From positions 36,711,741 to 36,775,740 of the forward strand of contig CM041465.1 of the NCBI GenBank assembly GCA_023213395.1: DNA of 64,000 nucleotides, given 5' to 3'. Position numbers and translations under genes: made by a program. Below are positions 1 to 13,068 of the stretch, piece by piece. The notes beneath the pieces are model-generated. The model made no database searches. It saw nothing but the letters and a program-made list of their open reading frames with translations, and was not told where the DNA came from. This DNA comes from Cycas panzhihuaensis. Lineage: Eukaryota > Cycadophyta. How positions within the stretch are numbered: the first letter of the stretch is position 1; each line of letters starts with the position of its first letter.

Positions 1-71
1 AATCGTCATTCAGAGACCTTTGATTTGAATGGTCATATGCTATATTTTTAACCATATTTTGGAATGCTACA
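1..71 (-). repeat. 3' LTR (partial) of gag-only element
   Basis: This matches 2091-2159 almost base for base and ends in the same CTACA terminus. Only the last 71 bases are in the window. Confidence 0.85.
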
Positions 72-538
72 ATTTCTTGCCCCTTAAAATAATACTTCAC
101 CCTCGAAGTATTGATAATTGCTTGTAGCTCTGTCGAATCTTCGACCACCTCCTGCTAAATCTTGTAGGTCATGAAGATTTGGCTCGATCTTGCATCTTCT
201 ATGGAGCTTTGCTAGCAGACATTTAACATTTGTCAATGTTTGTTCCTGTACTCAGGTACATGTTGTATCTACATCAGGGGGATCTTGGGACATGTGAGGT
301 GTCTCAGTTGTCGTGCCCTAATCTTGCCTTGTGTTTACACATTTTGTTTTCAAATAAAATGGTTTATGGAAGGAGAAGAATCGATCATAAGGGTCATAGA
401 TTGGTGATTGCTTATTGTGAAAAGAAAAAGAAAAGGTGGAATTATGAGCTAAGATTAAGCATAACTTTGAAGGTATAGGAAGAAGGAATAAATTTTGAAA
501 TCTACCTTAGATGGACATGGAAATTTGTGCAAGTTTTA

Positions 539-1492
539 TTAGATCACAACACTTTTTGGGGGAGAGAGAGAGAGATAAGGAATCAATGATAGATGTTCTT
601 TATGAAAGAAATATTTTAACAGGTTTTTAGGAATGGTATTTAGACAAAAGGAAATATTTAATGGAAAAAAATAATATTGATGATATGAAACTGAAGGACT
701 TTGGGAAAAGTTGAACAGGGTTTTGTAAGGGGTAATACTAAGAGGCGAAACTTGATGAACAGATTGAAATTGAAGGGTGTCCTGTTGAGGATTGTTTATA
801 GGGGTTGAAGGAGTAGGTGAGTAAAGAGATGGACTAAGGTTACAGAAAGGAATTAGAATTTGACCTACGAAAAAACTAAGGTTAGGAAAATTAGGAGCAT
901 GGATAACTATGGGTTGAGGAAAGAAGGACTTTTGTATTGCTATTGAACTAGGGAAAGAGAGAGGACATACAAAACTATCGAACAAAATGTGCATGTGTAA
1001 TGCAGGATCATTGGGTACCTTGCATGGGATTTGTCGAGAAAAATCTGCTTGTTCTTCATTGTCTTTGTATTGCTCCTGTGTTACTTCACCTTGGATTTCT
1101 TCTCTGATATTGAAATGAGACTCTTCTGTGGCTTGTGTATGCTCCAAGTCTTCTATGTCGTCATATTGTTTTCTTTGGGCTAGATCTCATTCTAGCACTT
1201 ACAAAAGCTCTATGATCTCCTCATTAATAATGTCTTCTTCTTGCCCTTCCTCATCTACTTGAATCTCACCTTGCTTATGTTTTTTAAAAGTTGTGGTAGC
1301 TGCATCTGAAAATTGGTACCATAGAAAAGGTTCTTTAGCCCAATTAATGAACCACTGATAAGCTTGTCCATTCAGTATCATTTTTAATAATGGTCCATAT
1401 TCTTCCATTTCTGTGTTGGACGTAAACTCAAAATCTTCTATCAATTTTTTCATGCTCCCATAATCCTCCAAATTAAAAAAGCCTGTCTCCAT
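539..1492 (-). pseudogene. Gag-like ORF with two stops
   Basis: The frame runs from the Met at 1492 to the stop at 539, about 317 codons. It is broken only by a TAA and a TGA between 1199 and 1147. The N-terminal 97 residues carry a retrotransposon capsid pattern: 'MILNGQAYQWFINWAK' followed by a Trp/Phe pair, like the LTGxAxxWF core of Ty3 gag. The C-terminal 200 residues are rich in Ser, Pro, Phe and Gln and match nothing I know. No zinc knuckle is visible. It lies just after the primer site of the same strand, where gag belongs. Gag identity is inferred from one motif plus position. Confidence 0.6.
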
Positions 1493-1562
1493 TTTTTCTC
1501 AGGCTTTATATATTTCAAATGTTCTTCCCATAATTTTCTATGCACTTTTCTTTCGAAACGAA

Positions 1563-1574
1563 GCTCTGATACCA
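1563..1574 (-). promoter_or_regulatory. Primer binding site (tRNA-iMet) of gag-only element
   Basis: The minus strand reads TGGTATCAGAGC, the standard plant initiator-Met primer site, two bases from the LTR end at 1577. Confidence 0.9.
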
Positions 1575-1576
1575 CT

Positions 1577-2159
1577 TGTAGCGTTCTAGTTCTACTTTCA
1601 TAGCAATTTTCCTCAAAATATAGGTAATAATCTAAAAAAATAATAACTAGATGTTATTCAACAGGGAAATGAACAAGGAACAGGAATTATAGGATCCATC
1701 AAAGTAAATAATAATCTTTATTGTCAAATAATACCAAAATAGAACGAAATTACAACAAATTACTAGTCTTTCTTGAAGAAGTAAGCTTCCATCTTTGAGG
1801 TGAGGAACCCTCCAAACTACAACCCCCAAAAGGGAGAGCTAATTGCAGCCATAAAACCAAAAATGCGCGACCAAAAGAACCTTCAACGAATGATGAAATG
1901 AGGCCGCAAATCCTCCTTAAATAGGCGGCCAAAGGATAGTAATAGAAGTCGACCAGAAAATATGATATTCTTCTTAATACTGCTCAAATAGAAGTCGAAC
2001 AACACTTCTCCAAAAATTGGCAAGTTGACTTTAAATGGTCATAACTTTTGATAAAGATCTCAGAATTGACTTTCATCTAAACCATTGGAATCATCGTTCA
2101 GAGACCTTTGATTTGAATGGTCATATGCTATACTTTTAACCATATTTTGGAATGCTACA
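1577..2159 (-). repeat. 5' LTR of gag-only element (583 bp)
   Basis: The boundaries come from the primer site on one side and the repeated terminus on the other. Read on the minus strand it starts TGTAGCATTC and ends GAACGCTACA, an imperfect inverted terminal repeat of about 10 bp. Confidence 0.85.
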
Positions 2160-2400
2160 TTATTGTTGTCATTTATCAACAACATGAAGAATAATTTTCA
2201 TCTCCTTTTAGTATGTGGAGAGACGAAACTCATGATTTTTCAATTTTTTGTTTTTGAATACAATAGGGTGTGAGTCTTGTATCAGGACTACACCTAGGGC
2301 AAATTTAGAGGCATCACATTCAAGTTGGAAAGGCTAGTTGAAATTAGCAGTGATGAGGACTAGGGTAGAGGTCATTACGACCTTGAGATGAGAAAAAGCG
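2160..2400 (-). pseudogene. RNase H domain fragment, element A
   Basis: The minus-strand translation contains 'FQLECDASKFALGVVL' and, nearer the break, 'LSTY' and 'ILHVVDK'. This is the opening of the Ty3 RNase H domain that follows RT, with D-A-S as in the family consensus. TAG and TGA stops replace expected Glu/Trp codons. The domain is cut at 2160 by the gag-only element. Confidence 0.75.
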
Positions 2401-2559
2401 ACGTCAGCTTCTGGGGACCATTGAAAAGCATCTTTATGCAGGAGATTAGTTAAGGGGGTAGTGAGGGAGGTGTAATTATACACAAGACATCAATAGAATC
2501 CTGTGAGGTCGAGGAATGCACATATAGTTGCGTAAGGGTGATGGGTGTTGGCTAAGTCG

Positions 2560-3200
2560 TGATGATAGGTATTTTATCGGGGTCCCTACACATATTCCTT
2601 CCGATGATTTGATATGCCCCAAGTATTTGGGTTTAGATTACCCAAACTCGCACTTAGATAATTTCGCATAGAGTTGGTGGTTTTGTAATGTTTAAAGAAT
2701 AATTTCTAGGTGTTGGATATGGTGGTCTAGATAGACATTATAAATGAGGATATCATCAAAAAAGACTATGACGAATTTTTGGAGATAGGGGCCAAAACTT
2801 TTATGCATGAGAGCCTAGAAAGTTGTCAGAGCATTACAAAGGTTAAAGGGCATTGTGTGAAACTCAAAATGGTCGTGATGTGTCTAAAATGCCATCTTAT
2901 GGCAATCTTCTAGGGTAATTGGGATCTGGTAGTAACCAGACTGAAGGTTTAACTTAGAAAAAATAGTTGCTCCATGGATTTTGTCCAACATATCATCTAT
3001 GGAATTTATTTTTTATGGTAATTTTATTTAGTTCCTTATAATTGACGCAGAGGTAGAAGGAACCATCTTTCTTCCTAACCGAAATGATTAGAGCCGCGTA
3101 AGGGCTTTTGGTTGGTTGGATTATGCCCATGTCCATGAATTCGGTCGTTTCTTAATTTTGTTTGTTTGAAAGTATGAGTTGTGGTAGGGTCTCAGGTTAA
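2560..3200 (-). pseudogene. Ty3-type reverse transcriptase, element A
   Basis: The minus-strand frames show a 'KDGSFYLCVNY' block at about 3045-3090, matching the KKDGSWRxCVDY motif. The catalytic box appears as 'VFFDDILI' at about 2752-2775, where the family usually has YLDD or FLDD. Several frameshifts and stops lie between them, so no enzyme can be made. Confidence 0.8.
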
Positions 3201-3528
3201 TAGGGTCGTGATTGGATTAGAGGTCAACTATGTGATAGGAGCCATGATCGGGTGGGGTGGTGGCTGGCAGAGGGGCAAATACATGCTCATATCAGGTAAT
3301 GACATTCTGAATGTGTGGGTGAATCTGTGGTTTGATTTGAATATCGTTGAGGCGCACTATATATCCTAGGTGGGATTGAAGATGGAATTTCATGTATCCT
3401 GGTAAAATCACTTGGTTAGGAAGGCACTGCATTCCATAAATATTGTGATTTCAACCATTTTGGTCTTTGAAACTGATGAATGGGTTATTGGGTGAGTTAT
3501 TCATAGTATAAGTTCCTAGGTTTTGAAA

Positions 3529-3768
3529 CTATTGAATCTCCAAGATAACATGAGATCCTCCTATTGATAAGGTATAGAAATATGACACCAAAAGATAGGT
3601 GCTGATTTGGACTTGGAGGTTTTTAATAACACTAGTGTAATGGAGCTTTTGGTGCCCTAGTAGAGAATAGGTGAAGCCAACTTTTGTTACTATATATAGG
3701 TTAAGTTGTTGGGCAATAGAGATATTAAGGAAATTGACCGACACACCATCGTCAATCAAGATTGACAT
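3529..3768 (-). pseudogene. Retropepsin-like protease, element A
   Basis: A 79-residue open stretch carries 'LIDDGVSVNFL' near its N-terminus. This is the aspartic protease active-site region (usually LID-S-G-A-S-x-N-F), with the Ser of D-S-G changed to Asp. It lies between gag and RT, as expected for Ty3 pol. The flap and second motif are not clear. Confidence 0.7.
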
Positions 3769-3959
3769 TGGAGTCTTGCAAATAATGCCTCTAACTTGTA
3801 GGGGTTTGGAACAAGAGGTGGTGGTGATAACGAATAATGATACTTTAGGGTGAGGTTCTGGGTGGGGTCATCATGGGTTTCATCTTCAGCCTCATGTTTA
3901 GAGTCAGAGTCAAAGGATTCATTGGGGGATATGGATGGGTCAACGGAAGAAACCATGCG

Positions 3960-4864
3960 TTGCACCTTGCAAAAGCGATCATGCTCAGAAGTCTACTTTT
4001 TCGTACACTTCATATAGAGGTTGACCTTTAGTCAGCATTGTGCTTTAGCTGGGAAAATTTAGACTCTTTTGGTGGATGAATCGTCATTTTGTCAGTCAGT
4101 AGCTAAGCAGGTGGATCATCCTGTTACGATCTGGGACGTATGAAGTCAGATTTGAGGATAGATAACATCATCAATTTGAGGCCACGGTTGTTGAAAGTAT
4201 AATTGTCAAGTGTGTGAGGACCAAGGGTTATTCGACAAGTAGTTAAGGGTCTATTTGCTGTAAATTTGGCCTCTATTGTTCAGGGCCACTTGAATGCTGT
4301 TTTAAGGGAGTGAATTGTCATTGTCTTTAGTCTCATTTGAATATGATCTTGGATTCCAACTACATAAATATCGATCACTGTTTGTTTGTCCAAGTTTTGG
4401 ATTTTTAGCAAGCAATTATACAAAGCTTATAATTCATTAGTGTAGGCCTCCACCATTGTAGTCTATTTAAGCCGAGTAAGTTACATGAAGAAAGATTGAC
4501 TCCATGTGCCTTCGTATTGTTCAAAAAAATAGCTTGTGAAGTGGAACCATGTGAGGTGGGAGGGATATTCTTGTTTCTACTACTTGAATCAATGGTGGGC
4601 CCACCCATTGAGGTGGATGGAGGCGTACAAGAGTTGATGTTCCTCTGACATCAGGTGGAGTGTGAAATATGATTCCAACTTGTTGATCCAGTTTTGAGTG
4701 CACTCTCTATTCACATTTGGATTAAATGTGGGAATATTGATTTTATGGTGGATAAATGGATGCCTTGGTGGATAACCTCCTAGAGATGCATTCCTTCCTT
4801 GGGGGGGGGGGGGAGCTTTACCCATCATATTAGAAGTCCCAATGCTTTGGGATTGGGATTGCAA
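3960..4864 (-). pseudogene. Gag, element A
   Basis: Two overlapping open pieces (4405-4608 and 4589-4864) give a Ty3 gag N-terminal pattern: 'INIPTFNPNVNRECTQNWI' then 'LESYFTLH', like FxGxxxxxWIxxxExYF. A run of 13 G (4801-4813) encodes a proline stretch on this strand and looks prone to slippage. Downstream, toward 3960, the frame is broken and no zinc knuckle was found. Confidence 0.65.
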
Positions 4865-5995
4865 TATTTATTGGAGTGATGAAAGAATTTCTTGTTTGAT
4901 GCCCCTAATGTTTAATTTTGTTGGGAGGTCATCAATTTTGTTATTAACCTCTATTTTGAAGTTGTGCAAGTTCTGGGTCAATTCAACAATTTTTTCTTCT
5001 TGTGTTATTGGTGTCATTAGATCTGTAGAAGGGGCTTAAAGGAGTGGGAATAAGCAGGAATAAGGGTAAATATATGAAGTGGGAAAGAGTAAGAGAATGG
5101 AATGTAAGAACTAGGGGGTTGATATAGGGACGAGAAAGAGGCAAAGAGGGGAATGTGGGGTGTCTATAGCCTGTTGACCCCAAAATTTACATGAACAGGA
5201 ACCTAGTCCACTAGGACGAGCGTGAAAAGCTCGTCGAAATGGGTATATGAGATTTAAGATGAGTTTTAGGTGGTAGGGCCCAGTAGTGACCTGGATATTA
5301 AGAAGTGTGAAAATTATTTGCAAGAATTAACTTAATGCAAAATGACTAGCATAATGTACTGATCGAAATAAGATATATAAATTTGAGTGGTAATTTTCTT
5401 TTGTGGACTAGTATCATGAAGTATGACTAAGTGGAGTTTTTTTTCTTTTCTTTTTCTCTTGCTTTTATTTTTTATTTTCTCTTTTTTTCTTTTTCTCTCT
5501 CTTTTTTTTGGGGGGTTAAATGTAAAGCATTCTACTAACCACCAGATAGGGTGTGTTTGGTCTTGTAGGCCTATTAATAAACTTCTTATTTAGAAGTTTA
5601 GAGCAGGTAGCTTTGTAGCGTTAATTGCTAATCACTGCATTCTAGGACTTCGATGACTAGTAGGTTGCTTATACTAGGAAGGATTCAAGCCCTATAAAGG
5701 TCCTCCTATATACCCAAAAGTATGTGGAGGCACAATTCCATAGCTGGGTTCTGTTTAGGGCTTGATTTAGGAGTGTTATCTCTAGTCCTTCACGCAAGGG
5801 GCAAAAGAAATTCCCCTTCCCTTGTGACTCTTGAGTAGTGTTGGTTCTATTCCTTAATCTCTATATAGAGAGTACTAAGAAAAGGTCTTTCCTCAATCCC
5901 TACTTGGGTAGAGAGAGTACTCGCTCTGGCAGAGAGAGAAAAAAAATTCTCAATTTTTTTTCTTTGTTGAGCACTTCCTACGATCACGAACTTCA
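4865..5995 (-). other. Leader region of element A
   Basis: About 1.1 kb lies between the gag start and the primer site. It has a T-rich tract (5438-5510) and a block at 5560-5800 homologous to the chromovirus B leader. I see no coding frame worth reporting. Confidence 0.6.
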
Positions 5996-6006
5996 CTCTG
6001 ATACCG
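5996..6006 (-). promoter_or_regulatory. Degenerate primer binding site of element A; LTR starts near 6009
   Basis: The minus strand reads CGGTATCAGAG, close to TGGTATCAGAG. A plausible 5' LTR begins at 6009 (plus-strand TGGAGTGTTT). Its far end cannot be placed because the partner LTR is not in the window. Confidence 0.6.
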
Positions 6007-6009
6007 TTT

Positions 6010-8237
6010 GGAGTGTTTCTTTCTAGAAAATCAACTTTGCAAATGCAGATTAACAGAAATGAAAGCCAAATATCACTTTAGTGAGAACAAAATATGCAAA
6101 CAAGTCACAAATTGAATACCAAAATTAGTGTTGAAATACTTTCTCTTCAAAAGATAATAATATTCAACAATCTTTTGCAAGTGACACTCGACCTGTTAAA
6201 TAAATATGTGGGGGTCTTCTTCCTTGTGATTCTATTGGTGGCTCTAGCAATCTTACATCTTATCAGAGGGGTTAACGGCCCATGCATAGATCTTAATAAC
6301 TAATATCAATCATTAACCCTTTGGTGGCTCTTGCTTTCTAGTGCTTAGGAAATGTGGGGTTACGTTACACTTTTTTTTCATAGTTGTAATATCATGCATG
6401 TTTTTCCTCGATGTGAAGGCAATTGTCTTTTATTTTTCCTTTGAAAGAAAATGGACTCCATTATACTTCCAACTCTAGCTTTTGAATATCATGTCAATCT
6501 TGAAAACTTGGCATAGTCTCTCAATTGGAAGAAGCTTGTTGAAACATAAAAGCATATTTTGTCCAACCACACTTCAAGTAATTAAGGATACCTTGAGGCT
6601 TGTGCCTACACATCCATGCCCATTCAATAGAAATATTGCGCATGAAAAACTTTATTCCCAAACATAGAGGATTGATTTAAACCATATGCTAAAAATTTCC
6701 AGCTTCATTGGTGACCTCCTGTTATATATCATTTTCCTTCTATGTATATCCTTTAAGTTTGGCAACATCTTTAATTATTAGAATTCATGGTACTTGTACC
6801 ATTGCCCTTTTGTTGTATCGAATTAAGTTTTAGTTAGTCAACTATGTAATGTTACCTAATTTCATAAAAGATCAATGAAGTTATCTTTCCAATCTTTGTG
6901 GATTTTATCAGCAACCTTTACATCTTTAAATGTCTCCTCCATTTTTACTTGTTATAAATGAAAATGTCTCTTGAAAGGGTCATCTTCCTACATTTTCTCA
7001 AGCTTTTCCTTTCTAGTTTTACATTCTTGTCATAAATCCTTTGCATAATAAATGCATCACATCCCTTTTTGTGGAAAGCATGTCTTTCATGGGTTACATT
7101 TATGAGAATCTTATGCCTAATAAGATAGATTACAATTGAATGATTTATTTGTTGAGGCTATAGGCTCTATAATTATTGTCCTTTGTTTAAACATTTGATG
7201 GTTTATTATGAAATCAAATGCTAGATATAATGGGCACCATAGATTTCTATAAGGGTTGGCATATGTTTTGAATGCCCAATCATATTACAGACTTATGTAA
7301 GGGCATAGACAGGAGGAGATGTTAATGTTGAGTGCATGCTTTGAATGCCTAAATTGCTTGAAAGTATTAATTAAGACATAGACAAGATGTTTAGATTAGG
7401 TTGTCATGGGGCTAACGTATTGGCATTAAGTATATATGTAGAGTATCCATACTATAAATCTTTAAGTGCATCTTGATGGCATTAAATGAGAAAGTGAAAA
7501 TGCTTAATTGTTATAGATATTCTTACTAATCATATATTTGATGAAAGATAAGGATTAGTTATTCTTGATGATGTTATGGCCTCTTGTTTGATTTCATCTT
7601 CTTCTATGATTGGATCTACTATTGTCTTGGGCCTATCCAATGATCAACTATAGAAATTTGAGTGTTTATCCATAAATTCCAGATACCCTATTTAGCAAAA
7701 ATAGATACAAAAAAATAGATTCTATATGAGACCTATATCGATAACATTGAGTAGGCCAATTCTAAAAATTTTGCATAATTGAATTGTTATTTGGAGAAAC
7801 TAATGTTATGATCACATGAAGAGCTATCTGAAGATTATATGGAGGAATTGATATTGAGCATGGTGGTCATGATCATTGACTCCGCCAAAAACTTTCTCGA
7901 AGAATCCACCTAGTTACCATTGACAGATCAATTAGGCAAGATGATGAAATAAAATGAAACAGGACTTGTGTAAGATTGCCCGTATCTCTGTCCACTAATG
8001 AAATGATAGTATTTGTTCTAGGCCTTGTTTCTTGCCTTAATTGAGATTATATTGTATAATGTGAATGCCATGTTAAGAGATCCATTAGTAGGAACACTTG
8101 TCAAGAACCTAAAATATATACAATTTTATGTTGTGCATGCTACCAACTTATGACTGCTTGACATGCTACAACACAAATTATTTTACATGTCTATGGCCCC
8201 AAGCTGGGTTTCATAGCTTCATACACAAACAATCAAA
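6010..8237. other. Unassigned region; first part probably 5' LTR of element A
   Basis: The sequence is AT-rich, with short ORFs only. The first few hundred bases should be LTR of element A. At 6570-6660 a plus-strand stretch translates to 'LQVIKDTLRLVPTHPCPF', which resembles a cytochrome P450 K-helix, but one short match is weak evidence. Nothing else is recognisable. Confidence 0.4.
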
Positions 8238-11200
8238 TAGAAGGGAAGTCAAATTGGAAATCTCTCAAGGCAACAAGATGAGTTTCTAGTTCTTAGAAAA
8301 ATCTTTGAAAAAGCAGTGTAGGTTGGTGTGTCCTTAAACTTCCCATGCAATATCACCAAATATTTCCTAATGTCAATATAATTAGTGCATTAGGGCTTGA
8401 TCTACTACTTGCAGTTTTTGTGTGCAAAGTCGAATCCCTCTTCTCTATTAATCTTATTATTGTTAGACAGAGAGACTAGACATCAAGGATAATATCTACT
8501 ACAAACTTCATTTCATGATGATCATTGATCCTACATTAAAACAAGTCACTTGATATTGCTTTATAGATTGTTATTTAATATATCACAATAAATATATCAT
8601 CATCAATATTAAATCATCCTCCAGAGGTCACTATTATGCATGAGGCTTAAGGGTGTGTCAAGAAATGTCCATCCATCTTGCATCACACAACCCACTAGTG
8701 CCTTCCCCACAATTTGCAGATGGATGTAGAGGCATACACCCATTCTAGTCTACTAAACTTTAAGGGATAAAGTCTACATATAACCTTCTTTAAAATATTT
8801 CTCTCTTAAGTTCAAAAGGCATCAAAGAGAAAAAAGATGAACTAGTTTCTCAAATCCTCATATCTACAAGTTTTTTTCCTCTCTATTCATGCTACGTCTA
8901 CTATTCTTTTATTCCTTAATTTGCTTACTCTAATGGGAAATATATGTTGTTGTTTTTTGAGTTTCTTTTTAAACATACTTTTCCTTTTCTTTTCTTTTTT
9001 TCCTACTTTAGATTCTAGCTTCAAGCATGGCAAGTTATCCCTCATAGAATCTTAGAGCTTGCTTCACATAACCTAGTTTTCTAGATTAACATGTAGTTTG
9101 AACATGCACAATCTAGTAATCGACCACCATTCCATGGCAATGGTGCTTAAATGATAGGTATTTCTTTGGGTACAACAATCCTCAAGCATCTTATCAAACC
9201 AAGGATGTAAGCTTATGAATGGTGGAAAGAAATCTACCTCGACTACCAAATCCTAAACATAAAAAACAAGTGTGCATACATACACACAAATCGATCAAAT
9301 TACCATCACATAGTTTCTCATCCCTCGATTGTTTGCTAATATTTATGAAGTAGTACAGGTACTCATGCAAGATTAAAAACACACACCTAATCTATAAAGG
9401 GTTCTATCTCTCAAAATGCCACATGCAGGTTATATAACTACCCACCCATTTCTTGAACTAATAAGCTTGGGTGTTTGGATGAGAGATGAACACAAGAACA
9501 CAACCCTCCATTCTAATTTCATTTAAAGGAAATGAATTTATACATGTCATGTCAACTATAAGTTAGTTGGAGGGGCCAACCACCTTCTAATTGGCTTGGA
9601 ATGAACTTTTAACTAACCATCAGAAGACCATTTAGTCAAACAACTAATTAAGAAGTAAAAAAAAAAAATCCTTACAAATAATACCATGAGAAACAAAAGC
9701 ATAATGAATAATAGAACAATTATAGTACAAACTCATGAAACAAAACAATTCCATGAAATATAAAGAAAACCTAAGACAAAATTTATAGACTATATAACCA
9801 TCAATCAACATAATAACATGTGGTAAAAGACACCAATTCTAAAATTTTCAATAACAAACTCTATCAAAGAAAGTGATTTTCCAAATAACACCATCATAGA
9901 CAAAAGTATAATAAATGATGCAACAAATAAAGCACAAGAAAAAATCATTACAAGCAAAACATAAAAAGAATACCAAAAAATATACATCACACTAATTGAA
10001 ATCATGGGCATATGTCCCTACAATAAACATAATATGATAACATTTACAACAAACGCAATCATGAAAATATTTCCAATAATAATTCTCCTATAGAAAGAAC
10101 TAAAGTAGAAAACAAAATAAAATTAAAAACAATGCAAATGTTAAAACACCATGTAAAAAGAATATATTAAAATATGAAAATATTCATCATATTATCTGAG
10201 ATCACAAGCATATGGCCTTGTAATAAACATAATCGAGTAATATTTTTAACAGGCACAATCAAGTAAATACTTTAACTAATAATAACCAAAATAAATAAAT
10301 AAATATTCCAAATGTTTAGTAACATAGTTGCCAATATAAATTTTTTGATAATAAAATCTGAAGAAACAATCTCATAAATAATACCATCACAAATAATGTA
10401 GAGTACATAATATAACGAATGAAGTACAAACTTGAAAAACAAAAATTACATATGATGGTAAAGAAAATCCAAGGTATGACTTAATAATTGAACTAAATTT
10501 TACAATTCAAAAAATATATAAACACCAATAAATACTAAAACATGTAATAAAATCCATTAATATAAAAATTCCCCTAACAATTTTTTTTTTTGTTTTTAAA
10601 TAATAATGTTGTCACAAATAAAAGAACAATCAATATTATAATAAATAAATCATGAGCACAAATAAATATTGTTGCAAGCAAAATTTTAAAAAATAATATT
10701 AAAATATGAAAAAATATCCATTATACTAGATAAGTCACAAGCATATGGCCTTGTGATAAACACAATCAAGAAAATACTTTGTCATAACAAGGAAATGAAA
10801 TAGACAATAAAACAAAATATAAGAAATCATTCTATAACCCTTTGAAAACAATAATGCAAACATCAAGATCAATCTAACATGTACCAATTATAAAAGTTAT
10901 TTAATTTTACAATTTTAAATCTAGTAATTTAGTAATTAATCTATGAATAGGAAAAATGAAAATTACAATAAAAAATAAAGAAAAAACATTTGTAAAATTA
11001 ATACATGATCATTCAAATACTTCAAGAGGCATTAAAGACAAAGCATCTTATCACAAAAGATAATCAAAACTTGCATTAAAATAATAATAATACTAATTCT
11101 ATGATAAACAAAACAAAAGTAAAAATATAAAATAAAACAAATTATAAGCAATCATTTTAGAACTATCAAAAAATAATAATGTAAATATTAGCCAATCTAA

Positions 11201-12444
11201 CATGGTAATACATATAGTAAATGTTACAAAACATAATTAATGTTGATTTATGTTGGTATTGGTGGTCTTAACAGTGGTATGACTATAAATATATAATCAT
11301 TTTGGGTTAATAATTTGAGTAAGTTCTCTTATGGGGTTTTCGTAAAAGAGGTTACCATGTTAGATTGATGTTTATTTTATCTGCAATTTTATACTCACAT
11401 ATTAGCATTTTATCCTGTTTTTACCTATGATCCTATGGAAAACTAGCAACATCTAAAACAACAATTGTAAATCTAACAATACAACACATATTAAATGAAC
11501 AAGAAAAATAAAAATTGTGAATAATATTATTAAAATAAAAATTTATTTAAAAAATCAGTATATGACCTTTGAAATACTTTAGAAGACATAACCCTTTCAA
11601 ATACTCTAGAAGACATCAAAGACAAAGCATCCCATCATAAAAAGAAAATTAGAACCTGCCCAACCGCTCTTTAATAAAATTAAGAAATAAAAAACGAGAC
11701 TATATTCACAACTAGCATAAAAGCATCTACCACTTTAAACAACTAGACATCCATTCAAAAAATAATACTAAAAGAGATACGATCCATAATTATAACATGT
11801 ACACTCATATCTAGGTAATATCTAATATACATAATGTGTTGGATGTAATGACTGTTAATGTAATCTACATCCAAAAAAGTAATCAATAGTAGAGACATGT
11901 GTCTTAGACACAATCTGGATAATATAAAATGTCTTTAAAAAGCCTAAAATCAAGGATGTTATCTAATATTATAGCCTTGACAACACCAACGAACACATCA
12001 TATTTGATAAGAACACCTCAAAGAAATAAACTAATGTCAACAACAGATGAATAAGAGATCTGAACTAGTTGCAACAATCTAGACAACCTTCATCAATTTG
12101 AAGTAAATAATGCATGTTATGAGATGGTGTAAACACTTGCATTATAACATTTATAAATCCAAACACTAGACAAATGTAAGTAGTTTTTCTAACATGTTGT
12201 GCATACCCAAAAGTAAGGGGATTTAAACTATTTCATATATATATTTAATGTGATATAAGTAAAATATGGTTTGTCCATACAATAAACAATTATAAATTCA
12301 CACATTAATAAAAGAATAATAAAGTGATATTATCATTGTAAGTCCTAATTACCTTCTTACATATTGTATCCTCCTCTTATCTAAAATATTATATATAAAA
12401 GATAAATAAATATAATATAAATCTATCAAAACATAAATATACTC

Positions 12445-12481
<37 letters not shown>

Positions 12482-13068
12482 AATAATTAATAAAAATAAT
12501 ATAACATAATATAAATAGTATTAATATCATCTCAATACAAATAATATAAATATATGAAGCTATATAGTTGCAAAGAGCATTTATAAATATAAATAAAGGT
12601 AGTTAGGATTCTATCATATTATATGCACTTATTTGTTGAAAATAAATACATAAAAATAACCAACTAGATAAATATACATGGCACTAATTAAAATTAAAAA
12701 ATAAGCAAGCATCTATCCATTCATGAAAATTCATTAGCTATGTGGCAGAGACTACATCTCTTTAAGAATTGTATGTCACAATACCAAAAGATTATCTAAT
12801 GTATGCCTGTCACTTAGCACAATCAAAAGCAATAGTCTTAATGAGAAAGAATACAAAAAGTTTTACTCTAAGGCATATGTTCTTCTTACGTAAGAATTGC
12901 TGGATTTGTAAGAATTAGATGAGGATCTTTTCAAGGATTAAGACATTCCTCCTTGAGTTTAAAACATTAAGAGGGCTCTTGGTTGTGACGTGTAACATGA
13001 GATCTAACATGAACAACATGGGAATGGAAAGCTCATAAGATGTAGTGTTATAAATTTGAATATAACTT
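8238..13068. repeat. 4.8-kb AT-rich tandem unit, copy 1
   Basis: The unit starts at TAGAAGGGAAGTC and repeats directly at 13069. Homology was checked by eye at the start, near 9200/14010, near 11250/16047 and near 12740/17520, with a steady offset of 4.79-4.83 kb. Inside are diverged modules built on 'GCATATGGCCTTGTAATAAA' (about 10003, 10205, 10738) and on a string like AATAATACCATCACAAATAA. No protein family is recognisable. The two copies are adjacent with nothing between them, which argues against a pair of LTRs. Confidence 0.8.
12445..12477. repeat. (TAA)11 microsatellite
   Basis: A perfect trinucleotide run lies inside tandem copy 1. The matching place in copy 2 (about 17230-17270) is shorter and interrupted. 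Confidence 0.95.

Larger units (their letters stand above)
1..2159 (-). mobile_element. Short gag-only LTR retrotransposon, left end outside window
   Basis: Two direct repeats bound this minus-strand element: a partial 3' LTR at 1-71 and a full 5' LTR at 1577-2159. The last 70 or so bases of each repeat are nearly identical. The LTR termini are TG and CA. A perfect initiator-Met primer site lies at 1563-1574, and a purine-rich stretch on the minus strand next to position 71 could be the polypurine tract. The interior is only about 1.5 kb and has one gag-like frame, with no protease, RT or integrase, so it must have relied on enzymes supplied in trans. It interrupts the RNase H domain of chromovirus A at 2160. 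The base run following the LTR is TTATT; the matching target duplication lies outside the window. Confidence 0.85.
2160..6006 (-). mobile_element. Chromovirus-like Ty3 element A, decayed, 3' part outside window
   Basis: On the minus strand the order from high to low coordinates is: degenerate primer site (5996-6006), leader (4870-5995), gag (about 3960-4864), protease (3529-3768), RT (about 2560-3200) and start of RNase H (2160-2400). The gag-only element then interrupts RNase H, so integrase and the 3' LTR would lie to the left of the window. The leader at 5560-5800 is clearly homologous to 56380-56700 in chromovirus B, so A and B are related families. Their LTR starts differ (TGGAGTGTTT versus TGGTAGGATA). 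Stops and frameshifts are frequent throughout. Confidence 0.8.

Noticed and set aside
9805-10011. Hydrophobic minus-strand ORF, also at 14634-14891
   Set aside because: AT-rich text gives Phe/Ile/Leu/Met-rich frames. The two are the same repeat in the two tandem copies, and the composition alone explains the apparent membrane segments.
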